Below, one piece after another: positions 46,683 through 55,752 of a DNA stretch of 64,000 nt. The stretch comes from Myxococcales bacterium (lineage in GTDB: Bacteria; Myxococcota_A; Polyangia; Polyangiales; Houyiibacteriaceae): assembly GCA_019637115.1 (NCBI GenBank), contig JAHBWH010000002.1, forward strand, positions 54,220-118,219, given 5' to 3'. The translations under genes and the position numbers were made by a program. The notes below the pieces were generated by a model. That model saw nothing but the letters and a program-made list of their open reading frames with translations. It was not told the origin of the DNA and did no database searches. Numbering within the stretch: the first letter of the stretch is position 1; each line of letters opens with the position of its first letter.

Positions 46683-48083
46683 TCACTGACCCTGCTGCTG
46701 ACGCTCGGCCTCCCGCTGCATGCGCTCCGCCTCGGCCTGCATGGCCGCGGCCTCGCGGAGGGCCTCGATCGTCCGCTCGATGTTCTGGATCCGTCCGGGG
46801 CGGCAGCCGGCCGGCCGGACCGACTCGCGGCCGCGCCGGTCGCGCTCGTAGCGGCACCGCTTGCGGACGCCTTCGACGGCGTCGGTGAAGCGTGCATTCG
46901 TGCCCGCCTTCGCGATGAACTGCTCAAAGAGCGTCTTCGCGCGCGTCAGGTTGCCGATCGTCTCGTCCATCGACGACCCGCCGAGGTAGTCCTGATGCAG
47001 GAGCGCCAGGTTGTAGTACGACTCCGGCCGGTTGCCGTCGATCTCGCGCGCTCGCTCGTAGCGCGCCTTCGCCTCGGGGAACTGCTCGAGCCCGCGGAGC
47101 GCCGCTCCGAGGCCGATCTGTGCCTCGTAGTCGTTCGGCCGCAGCTCACTCGCGCGCGCGAACGCGCGGCGCGCGTCCTCGTAGCCACGGAACGAGAGGG
47201 TGATCGACCCGAAGTTCATCTGGGCCTCGAAGATCCCGTCGTCGAGCTGGATCGCCCGCTCGAAGTAGCGGAGCGCCTCGATGACATCGCCCTTCTCGAT
47301 CTTCACGAGCCCCCACGTGTTGTAGATGGGCGCGTAGTTGCGGTTGATGATCTGCGCCTGGCGGCACACCACCTCCGCGAGATCGAGCGACGCCTTGCCA
47401 CCGCGCTGCAGACCGCGCGTGTAGTAGAGCAGCGCCATCTGGTTGAACGCCGGCAGGTAGTCGGACTCGATCGCGAGGGCGCGGCGGAGGTTGCGGAGCG
47501 CCTCCTCCTCCTGCGCCCCACCCTGCTGCCGCTGGATGATCGCGAGGTTGGTGTAGCCCGACGTGCACTGCGGATCCTCGCGGACCGCGCGCTGGAACGC
47601 CGTCATCGCCGCCGCCTGGTTGCCCGCCGCCAGGTCCATCAGACCGAGCGCGACGCGCGACTTGCAGAGCGGCCCGTTGCCGACGGTGCGGTTCTGGTTG
47701 CGTTGGCGTGCCGCCTCGGCCGCCGCGAGCGCGCGCTCGTAAAAACCCCGCGCCGTGTTGCGGTTGCAGTTCTCCGCGATGACGCCGCTCATGTAGAGCG
47801 CCTCCGCGAAGTTACCGCCCTGCGCCGAGATCGCCTCGTTGAACTTGGCCAGCGCCGCGTCGCAACGCTCCGCCGTCCAGCCCTGACTCTCGCCCGCTTG
47901 GTAGAGAGCGAGCCCCTCCGTCCAGTGGTTGTGGGCCTGCACGGTGACCGCGTCGCCGCTCGCCGAGCGGATGGTGTCGCCACCCTCCGTCGTCGCCGGC
48001 GGACCACCGCTACCGCCGCTGCCGCTGCCGCCGCCACCACAAGCGAGCGAGAGGGAGAGACCGAGCCACAGCGCCTTGCGCAT
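46683..48083 (-). CDS. gltE: GltE/AglT-like TPR lipoprotein
   Basis: The protein has 466 residues from ATG 48083, with GAGGAGG 6 bases upstream; GTG 48098 is possible but has no ribosome site. The lipoprotein signal ends LSLSLAC, followed by a Gly/Ser tether. TPRs run from about 60 to 400 (for example AAMTAFQRAVREDPQCTSGY, EALRNLRRALAIESDYLPAF, FPEAKARYERAREIDGNRPE). A Cys-containing segment (RKRCRYERDRRGR) and a long C-terminal coiled coil rich in Glu/Gln/Arg end the protein (ERMQREAERQQQGQ). M. xanthus GltE/AglT is an outer-membrane TPR lipoprotein of similar length immediately downstream of gltD. It starts 11 bases after the gltD-like stop. Confidence 0.87.
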   Translation of the reverse strand: MRKALWLGLSLSLACGGGGSGSGGSGGPPATTEGGDTIRSASGDAVTVQAHNHWTEGLALYQAGESQGWTAERCDAALAKFNEAISAQGGNFAEALYMSGVIAENCNRNTARGFYERALAAAEAARQRNQNRTVGNGPLCKSRVALGLMDLAAGNQAAAMTAFQRAVREDPQCTSGYTNLAIIQRQQGGAQEEEALRNLRRALAIESDYLPAFNQMALLYYTRGLQRGGKASLDLAEVVCRQAQIINRNYAPIYNTWGLVKIEKGDVIEALRYFERAIQLDDGIFEAQMNFGSITLSFRGYEDARRAFARASELRPNDYEAQIGLGAALRGLEQFPEAKARYERAREIDGNRPESYYNLALLHQDYLGGSSMDETIGNLTRAKTLFEQFIAKAGTNARFTDAVEGVRKRCRYERDRRGRESVRPAGCRPGRIQNIERTIEALREAAAMQAEAERMQREAERQQQGQ

Positions 48084-48094
48084 CACGTTCCTCC

Positions 48095-51000
48095 TCACGA
48101 CGCACCTCCCGCCGCAGTGTCACCACCGGTGTCTCCGAGGTCGGCGTCGTCCTCCGTCGTGACGAGCTCGACCGGGCCGGGACGGCCGACGCCGCCGTAT
48201 GTGTAGGTCGCGTTGCCGCGAAGCTCGGCGGCCACCGGGTAGCGGCGCGCGTCGAGGCGGTTCAGCTCGGTCTCGCAGATGCGCGAATACTCGTTGAACC
48301 ACCGGACGTTCGTCGCAGTGCGAAGGCAGAACTCGAACTTCTCCACCGCTTGCCGGCGGACCGGCTCGAGCGGTTCGTCGAACGCGCCGACGTAGATGTC
48401 GAAGAGCTCGGGATCGTTCTCGATCTCCTCGGGGATGGGCGCGGTCTGCACCGCATCGATGATCGAAATGTACATCTGCCCGATCCGCGCTGCGGCAGCG
48501 ATGAGCCACGGCGGCGACGTCAGAGGCGGGAGCCCCTCCCGGACCGAGACCTGCAGCTCCGCGATCTTGTTGAACTCGCCCTCCGCGGCGCCGAGCAGGC
48601 GCTGCTTGTCGCGAATCCAGGTCATGAACTCGTTCTGCGCCCAAGTGTTGACCCGCTGGAGGCTCCGACCGCCCGAGTAGCGCGGGAAGCGCACCGCTCG
48701 GAACTCCTCGTACTTGACCTCGGCGAGGTAGAAGAGGGCCTCCGCGGCCGAGTCGAGCGCCTCCTTGAGGTAGCCGACCTTCGTCGCGTCGTCCGCGTCG
48801 AGCGAGGCGATCTGCGCCGGCGCGTCGCGGAACGCGGCGAGCGCGTCGTTGAAGTGCCGAATCGCCGTCCGCCGATCATTGGTCTCCCACAGCGCGCGCG
48901 CGAGCAGGACGTTCGCGCGGACCCGCTGGTTGGGGAGGGCCTGGCGCGCGTAGTCCCGAAGGAACTGGCGGAAGTGCCGTGCGACCGCGGCCCAGTTCTG
49001 CTCCCGCTCGTAGATCGTGCCGATGGCGTAGACCACCCGCGCCGTATCGGCGGGGAACTTGCGCTTGTAGTTCCGCTCGAAGAGCCGCGCGTCCTCGACC
49101 GCTTGCTCGGTCTGACCGAGGCCGATGCGGAAGAGCACGGCGCTCTCGAGCGCTTCGTGTGCCTTGGCGCAGGTGTTGGCTGCGACCTGCTCTGGCGTGC
49201 AGTTCTCGCCGTCCTCGCCAGGGAACTGGCGGGCGAAGCGTTCGTAATAGCTCGCCGCCTGCTCGTAGAACGCCAGGGCGTGGAAGTTCGCGCCGACGAG
49301 ATAGAGCGCGCGCTTGGCCCATTGGCTCTGCGGGAAGCGCTCGATGAGCACGTTACGAACCTGGATGGCTCGACCGAGCAAGCGCGCCGCCTCGAAGTGG
49401 ATCGCGGCGTTGTAGAGGACCTCGTCCATCGCGAAGTTGTCCTCGCCCGAGCACTCCTGATGGCGCCGGAAGATGCGGACGTACTGCGCCGCCGCGCGCT
49501 TGTGCTGCTGGTTGTTGCCGTACGCTTCGGCCTGCTTGCGCAAGACGTTGCACTTCAACGTCGTGAGCACGCCGCAGAGGTCGGGGTGCTGCGCGGCCTG
49601 CTGCGGCGTCGCGCAGTAGAACCCGTTCAGCGGGTCGATGGCCGCCTCGAGGTCGTTGAGGCACTCGACGCGGTTGGGCTCGATCTGGCTGCCCATCACG
49701 TTCAGCGAGTCGAGGTAGAGGTTCGCCGCGTACTCGGCGAGCTCGCTCGTGCGGTGGTTCCACGCGATGTCGCGGAACAGGACCGCCGCCTCCTCGTAGT
49801 GGTTGGCCTCGTAGTAGATGCGAGCCCGGCGGTACTTGATCTGCGGGAGATCCTCCGCGTCGTTGACGAAGCAGACGTAGCGCTGGAAGGCCGCGAGCAT
49901 CCCCCGCTCCGTGTCGTTGAATTCACGACGGGTGAAGCGGTTCTCCTCGGGCTCGGCTTCCTGGGCCGCACGACCTCGTCGGCCGGCGGGTCGACGCGCG
50001 CCTCGCCGAGAGGCGTCGGCCCGAGTCTGCCGCTCGCGGCTCTCGTACTGCTGCTGGTACAGGTTGTTGTAGCAGAGCACCGCCGCGTAGGCCGCGTCGC
50101 TGGTGAACTCGCCTTGCGGGTTGAGCTCGACCACCTTGTCGAAAGCCGGGCCGCAACGCGACCAGTCCTCCATCTTCCAGAGGAGCTCCGCATAGTAATA
50201 GGCGACCTTGTACTGCGTCGGCCAGTCGTCACGGGCAATCTCGGGGAACTCGAGCGACTCGAGATCCGGGAACTTCTCGATCAGCAGCTCGTAGAGCCGC
50301 GTCGCGAGGCGCATGGTGTTGCGATCGTTGGTGCCAGGCTGATCCTGCGTGCCGATCGCCTCTCGGTGCCAGCTCGTCGCCAGCCACGCGAGGACCTGCG
50401 CGGTGGACGCCTTGCACTGGGTCACCGACTCGGCCGGGTGCGAGCCCGCGATGAAGGCGTCGTAGATGTCCACCATGCGGCGGATCTCCGTCACCTGATC
50501 GGCCTTCGGCTTCGACGAGATCACCGCGTTGGTCACGCGCGACTGCCAGTAGCAGAGCTTCGGGCTGGCCGACTGCTGGGCCATGAGGTTGTGGTAGACG
50601 GCGATCGCGTTGTTCCACTGACCCGTGTCGAAGTAGAGTTCCGCCAGGCTCTCGAGCATGTCGTAGGCCTGCGCTTGGTTCTCCGCGTAGCGCTGGAAGA
50701 ACTCGAGCGCGCGGTTGGGTGTGCCGACCATTGCGTAGGGCAAGACCAGCTCGCGCCGCGATTGCCGCAGGAGGTTCGCGGCGTCGGTCGCCTGCGGGTT
50801 CGCGACCGCGAACTCGATGGTCTCGACGAACGCCTGGAGGGCGCCGCGGAAGTTCTCGACGTTGTAGTGCGCCCACGCCGACTTGTAGAGCGCGTAGCCG
50901 TAGACGGGGTTTCGCTCGGGCGGGAACTCGGTGACCTTCCCATAGAACTGGAGGGCCGCCGTCATCTCGCTCTCGTTGAAGTAGAACTCCGCGAAGCTCA

Positions 51001-51748
51001 GGTAGGCGTGCGGAATGAACCGACTCTGTGGGTAGCTCTTGATGAGGCGGTGGTAGACCTGGCGGGCGCGGTCCGTCTCGCGGAGCTCCTCGAGGCCGAA
51101 CGCGAGCGAGAAGAGGACCTCGTCCATGCGCCCGAAGTCCGGGTGGTCGTTGACGAGCGTCGCGTAGGTGCGGATCGATTGCTGGCGCGCTTCGTCGAGC
51201 TGGGCGGTGGCTTGCCGCTGACCCTGGCGCTGCTCACGACAGCGAGCCGCATTCTTCTGGCGGTTGCAGGCCTCGAAGATCGGCTGGTCGAAACTGCGGA
51301 CCCGGGCGTTGAGCGCGGTCTGCATCTCGAAGTACGTCTCCGCGAGGCGAAGGAGGATCTCCGGCCGCTGCGGGTTGTTCTGCCGCGTGTTGGAGACGAG
51401 GCGGTTGAGGATCTGGACCTCGCGGGCGAGCAGCTGCTGCTGCCGCGCCTGGACGCGCTGTCGGCCGCGCGCCGTCGACTGGTCGATCTCGAAGCCGGGA
51501 CCGGTCGGTCCCTGCGCCGCCTCCGCCTGCTTCTGAGGGGCGGCGGTGCGGAGCTGGCTGCGAGGAGCCGTCCCCTTCTGCCGACGCGCGGCCGGGGGGC
51601 CACCCGTCGGACATTCGTTGACGGTCGATGCCGCCCGCGGGGTGATGCACTGGCCACCCCCTTGCGCCTCGGCCGAGGATGCTACCCCGGCGAGCGTCAG
51701 GAGGCTCGCGAGCGCGAGGGTCGTCGAGAACGTGCGCTTCATCTTCAT
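48095..51748 (-). CDS. gltD: GltD/AgmU-like periplasmic TPR protein
   Basis: The protein has 1,217 residues, starting at ATG 51748 in a TGATG overlap with the upstream gene (ATG 51742 is also possible). The signal peptide is MKRTFSTTLALASLLTLAGV...AEAQ. TPR-like helices cover most of the length, for example RARQVYHRLIKSYPQSRFIP, NALRVRSF-type helices, YYERFARQFPGEDGENC and ERNYKRKFPADTARVVYAIG. An acidic, low-complexity C-terminus (TEDDADLGDTGGDTAAGG) ends it. M. xanthus AgmU/GltD is a periplasmic TPR protein of almost the same length (about 1,218 residues as I recall), encoded next to gltE. It should bridge the inner-membrane TonB-like protein and the outer-membrane lipoproteins. Confidence 0.88.
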   Translation of the reverse strand: MKMKRTFSTTLALASLLTLAGVASSAEAQGGGQCITPRAASTVNECPTGGPPAARRQKGTAPRSQLRTAAPQKQAEAAQGPTGPGFEIDQSTARGRQRVQARQQQLLAREVQILNRLVSNTRQNNPQRPEILLRLAETYFEMQTALNARVRSFDQPIFEACNRQKNAARCREQRQGQRQATAQLDEARQQSIRTYATLVNDHPDFGRMDEVLFSLAFGLEELRETDRARQVYHRLIKSYPQSRFIPHAYLSFAEFYFNESEMTAALQFYGKVTEFPPERNPVYGYALYKSAWAHYNVENFRGALQAFVETIEFAVANPQATDAANLLRQSRRELVLPYAMVGTPNRALEFFQRYAENQAQAYDMLESLAELYFDTGQWNNAIAVYHNLMAQQSASPKLCYWQSRVTNAVISSKPKADQVTEIRRMVDIYDAFIAGSHPAESVTQCKASTAQVLAWLATSWHREAIGTQDQPGTNDRNTMRLATRLYELLIEKFPDLESLEFPEIARDDWPTQYKVAYYYAELLWKMEDWSRCGPAFDKVVELNPQGEFTSDAAYAAVLCYNNLYQQQYESRERQTRADASRRGARRPAGRRGRAAQEAEPEENRFTRREFNDTERGMLAAFQRYVCFVNDAEDLPQIKYRRARIYYEANHYEEAAVLFRDIAWNHRTSELAEYAANLYLDSLNVMGSQIEPNRVECLNDLEAAIDPLNGFYCATPQQAAQHPDLCGVLTTLKCNVLRKQAEAYGNNQQHKRAAAQYVRIFRRHQECSGEDNFAMDEVLYNAAIHFEAARLLGRAIQVRNVLIERFPQSQWAKRALYLVGANFHALAFYEQAASYYERFARQFPGEDGENCTPEQVAANTCAKAHEALESAVLFRIGLGQTEQAVEDARLFERNYKRKFPADTARVVYAIGTIYEREQNWAAVARHFRQFLRDYARQALPNQRVRANVLLARALWETNDRRTAIRHFNDALAAFRDAPAQIASLDADDATKVGYLKEALDSAAEALFYLAEVKYEEFRAVRFPRYSGGRSLQRVNTWAQNEFMTWIRDKQRLLGAAEGEFNKIAELQVSVREGLPPLTSPPWLIAAAARIGQMYISIIDAVQTAPIPEEIENDPELFDIYVGAFDEPLEPVRRQAVEKFEFCLRTATNVRWFNEYSRICETELNRLDARRYPVAAELRGNATYTYGGVGRPGPVELVTTEDDADLGDTGGDTAAGGAS

Positions 51749-53409
51749 CACCTGCCGCACCGGTTCGTGACCTGCTGACGGTAGAAGCCGAGCTCGTCGC
51801 GCCAGTACTCGCCGCGGAAGGGCCAGAGCTGGTGCTCCTCGTCCACCTCGACGTCGCCACCGCGCGCGCGCTGCGCTTCGGTCATCTGCTGCTGCATCTC
51901 TTGGTCGAGCTCACCACGCATCGCGGTCGCGATCTCCAGCTCCACCGTGTCGATCTGGTTGGTCAGATCGGCGAGGTCGTCGATGAGGCGCGTGTAGCGG
52001 TTGCGCGCGAGGTCGCCGGTCTGGTCGACGGCGAAGGACTTCGCGACGGCGACGTCCTGGAGGACACGCGCCCCGAGGGAGCTGTTCTGGAACTCGGCCG
52101 CGGACGACGCGAGCCGCTGCTCCTCGCCTTCGAGCACGCGGACGTACTCGATGTGGCGGAGGACGTCGCGATCGGAGAGCGCCGTCGAGACGATGCCCCG
52201 GACGGTCGGGCTCAGGTTCGCCTCACCGGCGCGGACTTGCTGGAGGAACTCGAAGAACTGCGTGTTGTCCTGGAAGCGGCCGAGGATCTCCTCGAGCTCG
52301 TTGCGGACCGGATCGTATCGCTCGTGGAACTGCCCGATCATCGCCTCGGCGTTCTCGAGCTGACAGTTCACGAAGAAGGTCACGGCCTTGAGGACCAGCG
52401 CCTCTGGATAGTAGGCGTTCGCGAAATAGGGCGAGAAGAGCGTGTGGATGTTGCCGAGGGCGCGGCTGAACTCGTCGGCGAGGAAGAAAGCCCAGCTCGT
52501 CTCGAAGATCGCGTCGAGCCAGTACTCGCTGCCCTGATCGACCCGGGCCCACGCCTCGACGGCCTGACCGAGCAAGCGGCCGTCGATGCTCCGGTCGCCC
52601 GTCTCGGCGTCCGTGCGGTTCGCAGCGGTGTAATAGACGCGGCCGAGCGAGATCCACGCGAGGTTGAGCATGCGCTGCTCGTCCTCGACGCCGCGGACGT
52701 TGCCCCGCTCGATCGACTCGATGATCGCGCGGAACGCGGCGATCGCAGGGCGGGCGCGGCGCATGCGAATGTGCGCGATGCCGTCGAAGAAGCGCGCCTT
52801 CACGAAGAAGGGCGAGCTGTCCGAGACCCGCTGGAAGAGGTTGATGGCCTCCTCGAACTCCCCTTGGCCGTACTTGTAGCGCCCCATGATGTAGAGGAGC
52901 TCGTTGTAGAGGGGTTGGCTCTCGCCAGTGTTGAACTGCTCGAGCTGATCGACGCCGTAGCGGCCGACCTTCTCGATGATGCCAGCGGGCTCGGGCAGCT
53001 GCGACGCGAGCTGCGCGAGCCATTGGAGGGTCTGGCCGAAGTAGAGGTGCCCCTCACCCTGCTGGCCGATCTCGTCGAAGATCGCGAGCGCGGACTGGTA
53101 GTAGCGCAGGTGGTAGAGGCACTTCCCGAGGAAGAACTGCGCCTTCTGCACGTTCGCCGGCGCGTCCTGCGACTCGCCCTCGACGACGCGCTGGAACTGC
53201 ACGGCGGCCTCTTGGAAACGTTCCTGCTGATAGAGGCGCAGCGCGTTGGCGAGCGCCTCGCTCGGCGGTCCATCCGCTGGCGGCGCGGGCGGCTGCCCCG
53301 TCTCGTCCAACGAGAACTGCATGTCCTGCGCAGCCGTGACGCCGGTGACGGTCCCAGAGAGCAGGGCCACCATCACGGCCGTCCACGTCCATCGTCCGCT
53401 ACGCCTCAT
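51748..53409 (-). CDS. gltC: GltC-like periplasmic TPR protein
   Basis: The protein has 553 residues from ATG 53409 (GAGGAG 6 bases upstream); the in-frame GTG 53436 would hide the signal. The signal peptide is RRSGRWTWTAVMVALLSGTV...AAQ. TPR units occupy about residues 55-330 (LRLYQQERFQEAAVQFQRVV, YYQSALAIFDEIGQQGEG, GEFEEAINLFQRVSDSSPFF, RARPAIAAFRAIIESIERG). The C-terminal third is helical or coiled coil (RYTRLIDDLADLTNQIDTVE) and ends EYWRDELGFYRQQVTNRCGR. It is co-translated with the gltD-like gene. In M. xanthus gltC sits in a different cluster (with gltA/B/K); here it heads the gltD-E-(F)-G operon. Confidence 0.82.
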   Translation of the reverse strand: MRRSGRWTWTAVMVALLSGTVTGVTAAQDMQFSLDETGQPPAPPADGPPSEALANALRLYQQERFQEAAVQFQRVVEGESQDAPANVQKAQFFLGKCLYHLRYYQSALAIFDEIGQQGEGHLYFGQTLQWLAQLASQLPEPAGIIEKVGRYGVDQLEQFNTGESQPLYNELLYIMGRYKYGQGEFEEAINLFQRVSDSSPFFVKARFFDGIAHIRMRRARPAIAAFRAIIESIERGNVRGVEDEQRMLNLAWISLGRVYYTAANRTDAETGDRSIDGRLLGQAVEAWARVDQGSEYWLDAIFETSWAFFLADEFSRALGNIHTLFSPYFANAYYPEALVLKAVTFFVNCQLENAEAMIGQFHERYDPVRNELEEILGRFQDNTQFFEFLQQVRAGEANLSPTVRGIVSTALSDRDVLRHIEYVRVLEGEEQRLASSAAEFQNSSLGARVLQDVAVAKSFAVDQTGDLARNRYTRLIDDLADLTNQIDTVELEIATAMRGELDQEMQQQMTEAQRARGGDVEVDEEHQLWPFRGEYWRDELGFYRQQVTNRCGR

Positions 53410-53534
53410 CGTTTGCTCCTCGTGGTGCTCGCTCACGTGCTTCGCTCCCGTCGCCGCCCAGCACCGAGCCAGGTGGATTCCCGAGGGAGGAAAAGTTCAA
53501 CAAAGTCGAAGCCTTGCACCTCTGTCGGGCGGCG

Positions 53535-53564
53535 ATGATAGAAACCTGGGTTCTGCGTTGTCAA
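53535..53564 (-). promoter_or_regulatory. sigma70-type promoter of the gltC-D-E operon
   Basis: On the minus strand a perfect -35 TTGACA (53559-53564) is followed after 18 bases by TATCAT (53535-53540, matching TATAAT at 5 of 6). A start site near 53528 would leave a ~120-base leader before gltC. It is the best promoter match noticed in the window. Confidence 0.65.
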
Positions 53565-53601
53565 GAGCCTATGACGCCAAGGTCCCTGGCGGTTTTGCGT
53601 A

Positions 53602-53631
53602 TTGACAGGATCACGACCCCCTGAGTAGGGT
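53602..53631 (+). promoter_or_regulatory. possible promoter of the 156-aa lipoprotein / yraN pair
   Basis: A perfect TTGACA lies at 53602-53607, with TAGGGT at 53626-53631 (18-base spacing, -10 weak). It faces away from the gltC-D-E promoter, 38 bases from its -35. Positions 53410-53763 otherwise hold no gene. Confidence 0.4.
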
Positions 53632-53763
53632 CCGGCCCCGTGGAAATCTCCGTGGGTCCTTCCGACTACCCATGGAACCCACACCACGCTCGGAATTGGG
53701 CGGTATAGGCGACCGTCCGCGAGGTGGCACATCGGAGCCGCGCGAGGCCCCGTGAGGAACGAC

Positions 53764-54234
53764 ATGAAGACGACGTGCCGATTGCTCTGGACCTTGATTC
53801 TTCCGACCTTGGCGCTGGCGACGGGAGGGTGCCGCGGCGTCGGCATCGGCGATCCGTGCGTGCCCGAGAACGCACCGCCAGGAGGGTTCCAGCCGGGTGA
53901 GGCCTACCTCGAGACGAGCGCCGTGCAGTGCCGCACCCGCGTCTGCATGGTCTATCAGTTCGGCGCTTCCGCCGTCCTCGACCCGAGCGAGTCTCGCGAG
54001 GCCTGTGAGCGGCGCTTGGGGCCCGGTAACGCCGATTGCTCGGCCTTCCCGAGCGAGGCCACGATCGCGGAGCGCGTCTACTGCACATGCCGCTGCCAGG
54101 CTCCGGCGGGTGTCGACACGCCGACCTGCGAGTGCGCGGACGGCTTTACGTGCGTGGAAGATCTGCTGACGCTCGGAGGCGACGGCATCCGCGGCGGCTA
54201 CTGCGTCCGGTCGGAGACCGCGCCGGCGGACTGA
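53764..54234 (+). CDS. Cys-rich lipoprotein
   Basis: The protein has 156 residues from ATG 53764 (GAGGAA upstream). The signal ends LPTLALATGGC. The mature part has about a dozen Cys in short spacings (CRTRVCMVYQ, CTCRCQAP, CECADGFTC), reminiscent of EGF-like or knottin disulfide modules. It was not recognised further. Its stop overlaps the YraN-family start (TGATG), so the pair is co-translated. It lies divergent from the glt-like cluster, sharing the intergenic region with it. Confidence 0.75.
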   Translation: MKTTCRLLWTLILPTLALATGGCRGVGIGDPCVPENAPPGGFQPGEAYLETSAVQCRTRVCMVYQFGASAVLDPSESREACERRLGPGNADCSAFPSEATIAERVYCTCRCQAPAGVDTPTCECADGFTCVEDLLTLGGDGIRGGYCVRSETAPAD

Positions 54235-54593
54235 TGGACCGGCGGGGCGAGACCGCCCGCCTCGGCGAACGAAGCGTGGCCGCGCTCCTCGAGGAGCGCG
54301 GCTTCGTCGTTCTGGCGACGAACGTGCAGGTCGGGCGCCTCGAGCTGGACGTGGTGGCGCGCCGGAAGCACCTGGTGGTCGTCTGCGAGGTCCGGACGCG
54401 CACCTCGACGCTCTTCGGCGATCCCGTGGAGACCATTGGCGCGGCGAAGATCGCGAACGTCCGACGGGCCGCAGCCACCTGGTTGCGCGCGCGGCCCGAT
54501 CTGCGGCGGGCCACGCTGCGCTTCGACGCCGCTGGCGTCACGCTTCATCCGGACGGGCGCGTGGAGATCGAGTACTTCGAGGACGCCTTCTGA
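54234..54593 (+). CDS. YraN/UPF0102-family nuclease-like protein
   Basis: The protein has 119 residues. The fold signature is visible: ERSVAALLEERGFVVLATNV, GRLELDVVARRKHLVVVCEV then RTR and a helix VETIGAAKIANVRRAAATWL. In typical members the core reads GEIDLI...FVEVK.R. Here it is LELDVV...VCEVRTR, so the acidic E/D pair and EVR are kept but the Gly-Glu and Lys are changed. UPF0102 proteins resemble Holliday-junction resolvase-type endonucleases; the biochemical role is poorly known. ATG 54234 overlaps the upstream lipoprotein stop by one base. Confidence 0.85.
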   Translation: MDRRGETARLGERSVAALLEERGFVVLATNVQVGRLELDVVARRKHLVVVCEVRTRTSTLFGDPVETIGAAKIANVRRAAATWLRARPDLRRATLRFDAAGVTLHPDGRVEIEYFEDAF

Positions 54594-55072
54594 GGCGGGC
54601 CGCTCCGATGGACTCGGCTCGAGCTGGCTCGACCCCACTTCGACGGCGCCTGGTGGCAAGCGACTGAGCCCCCGCGCCTCGCCGGGCGAGCACGAGAGAA
54701 GCCCGCGTCGAGGCCGACCCAAGCTCGTTCGACCGCGGCGGCAGCTCGGTTGAGCGCCGACTGCGTTCGCTCTCGAACCTACGGTTTCGACGAACGGCAC
54801 GGTGTCGACGAACGGCACGGTGTCGACGAACGGCACGGCCTCGACGAACGGCACGGCCTCGACGAACGGCACGGCCTCGACGAACGGCACGGCCTCGACG
54901 AACGGCACGGCCTCGACGAACGGCACGGCCTCGACGAACGAGCACGGCCTCGACGAACGGCACGGCCTCGACGAACGAGCACGGCCTCGACGAACGGCAC
55001 GGCCTCGACGAACGAGCACGAGAGAGCCCGAGTCGAGACCGACCCGGGCTCGTGCGATCTCGATCGCGGAGC
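54594..55072. repeat. 13-copy 18/19-bp TCGACGAACGGCACGGCC array
   Basis: Units start at 54787, 54805, 54823, 54841, 54859, 54877, 54895, 54913, 54931, 54950, 54968, 54987 and 55005. Three units carry one extra base (cgaacgagcacgg). The array is flanked by two imperfect ~40-base direct repeats (about 54687-54728 and 55013-55051), each beginning gagcacgagag. No gene with a ribosome-binding site is in the gap, although frames are open through the array on both strands. Confidence 0.93.
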
Positions 55073-55690
55073 TCAGTCGAGCGCGGCCTGCATACGCTCT
55101 CGGACCTCGACGAACGCCTTGAGGTCCGCCTCGCTCAAGCCGTGCTCCTTTGCGCGCTCGATCGCGGCGTCGAGCTCGGCCACCTCTCGGGCCTGCGCGT
55201 CACGCAGCGACTCGACCATGTTGGAGAAGGCCTCGAAGAGCTCTTGGAGCTCATCACCCTTCCGCAACCGGCCGACGAGCTTGAGCTTCCCCGCGGCCAC
55301 TTGGTTGAGCAAGAGCCGCATCTTATAGGCGGGGCCGACGAGCTTGTGGGTCACGATGATGCCCGTGAAGCCCAGCGCCAGCGCCATCGCGAGGATGCCG
55401 CCGATGATGCCGAGCAGCACTTTGCGGTCCTCGCGCTGCGCCCAGCCCTCGAGATCGGCCGCGACCTCGGGGTGCAGGTCGGGCTCCATCGCCATCGTGA
55501 TGCTCATCGCCTCGGTCTGACCGCGCGAGTGGTCGTAGGCGAAGTACCCGAGGACACCGGCGACCATCACGGTCACCAGCACGACCATGCCCGTGTATTT
55601 GAGCTGAAATCGCGTGTCGAGGAGGTAGTTGCGCAGGCGGCGCTTGGGGGGAGGCCCCTGCATGGGCCGCGTTTCTGCGTTGGCTGACAT
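55073..55690 (-). CDS. two-TM protein with HAMP-like domain
   Basis: The protein has 205 residues from ATG 55690 (GGAG 8 bases upstream). The topology is a basic cytoplasmic N-terminus, TM1 (TGMVVLVTVMVAGVLGYFA), a ~45-residue periplasmic segment, TM2 (VLLGIIGGILAMALALGFTG) and then a HAMP-like linker. In the linker HKLVGPAYKMRLLLNQVAAG, GDELQELFEAFSNMVESL and a coiled coil are visible. No kinase, cyclase or methyl-accepting domain follows, so it is a stand-alone sensor-like or scaffold protein. Its promoter lies next to the short gap before the 55753 gene. Confidence 0.82.
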   Translation of the reverse strand: MSANAETRPMQGPPPKRRLRNYLLDTRFQLKYTGMVVLVTVMVAGVLGYFAYDHSRGQTEAMSITMAMEPDLHPEVAADLEGWAQREDRKVLLGIIGGILAMALALGFTGIIVTHKLVGPAYKMRLLLNQVAAGKLKLVGRLRKGDELQELFEAFSNMVESLRDAQAREVAELDAAIERAKEHGLSEADLKAFVEVRERMQAALD

Positions 55691-55752
55691 TCGATGTCTC
55701 CCGTTTGCTACGCGATCCTAAGCCGTTCCGCTGCGAATTGACAAATCCATGG

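Noticed and set aside
54787..55020. 18-bp array as a CRISPR
   Set aside because: Units are directly adjacent without unique spacers and no cas gene is present.
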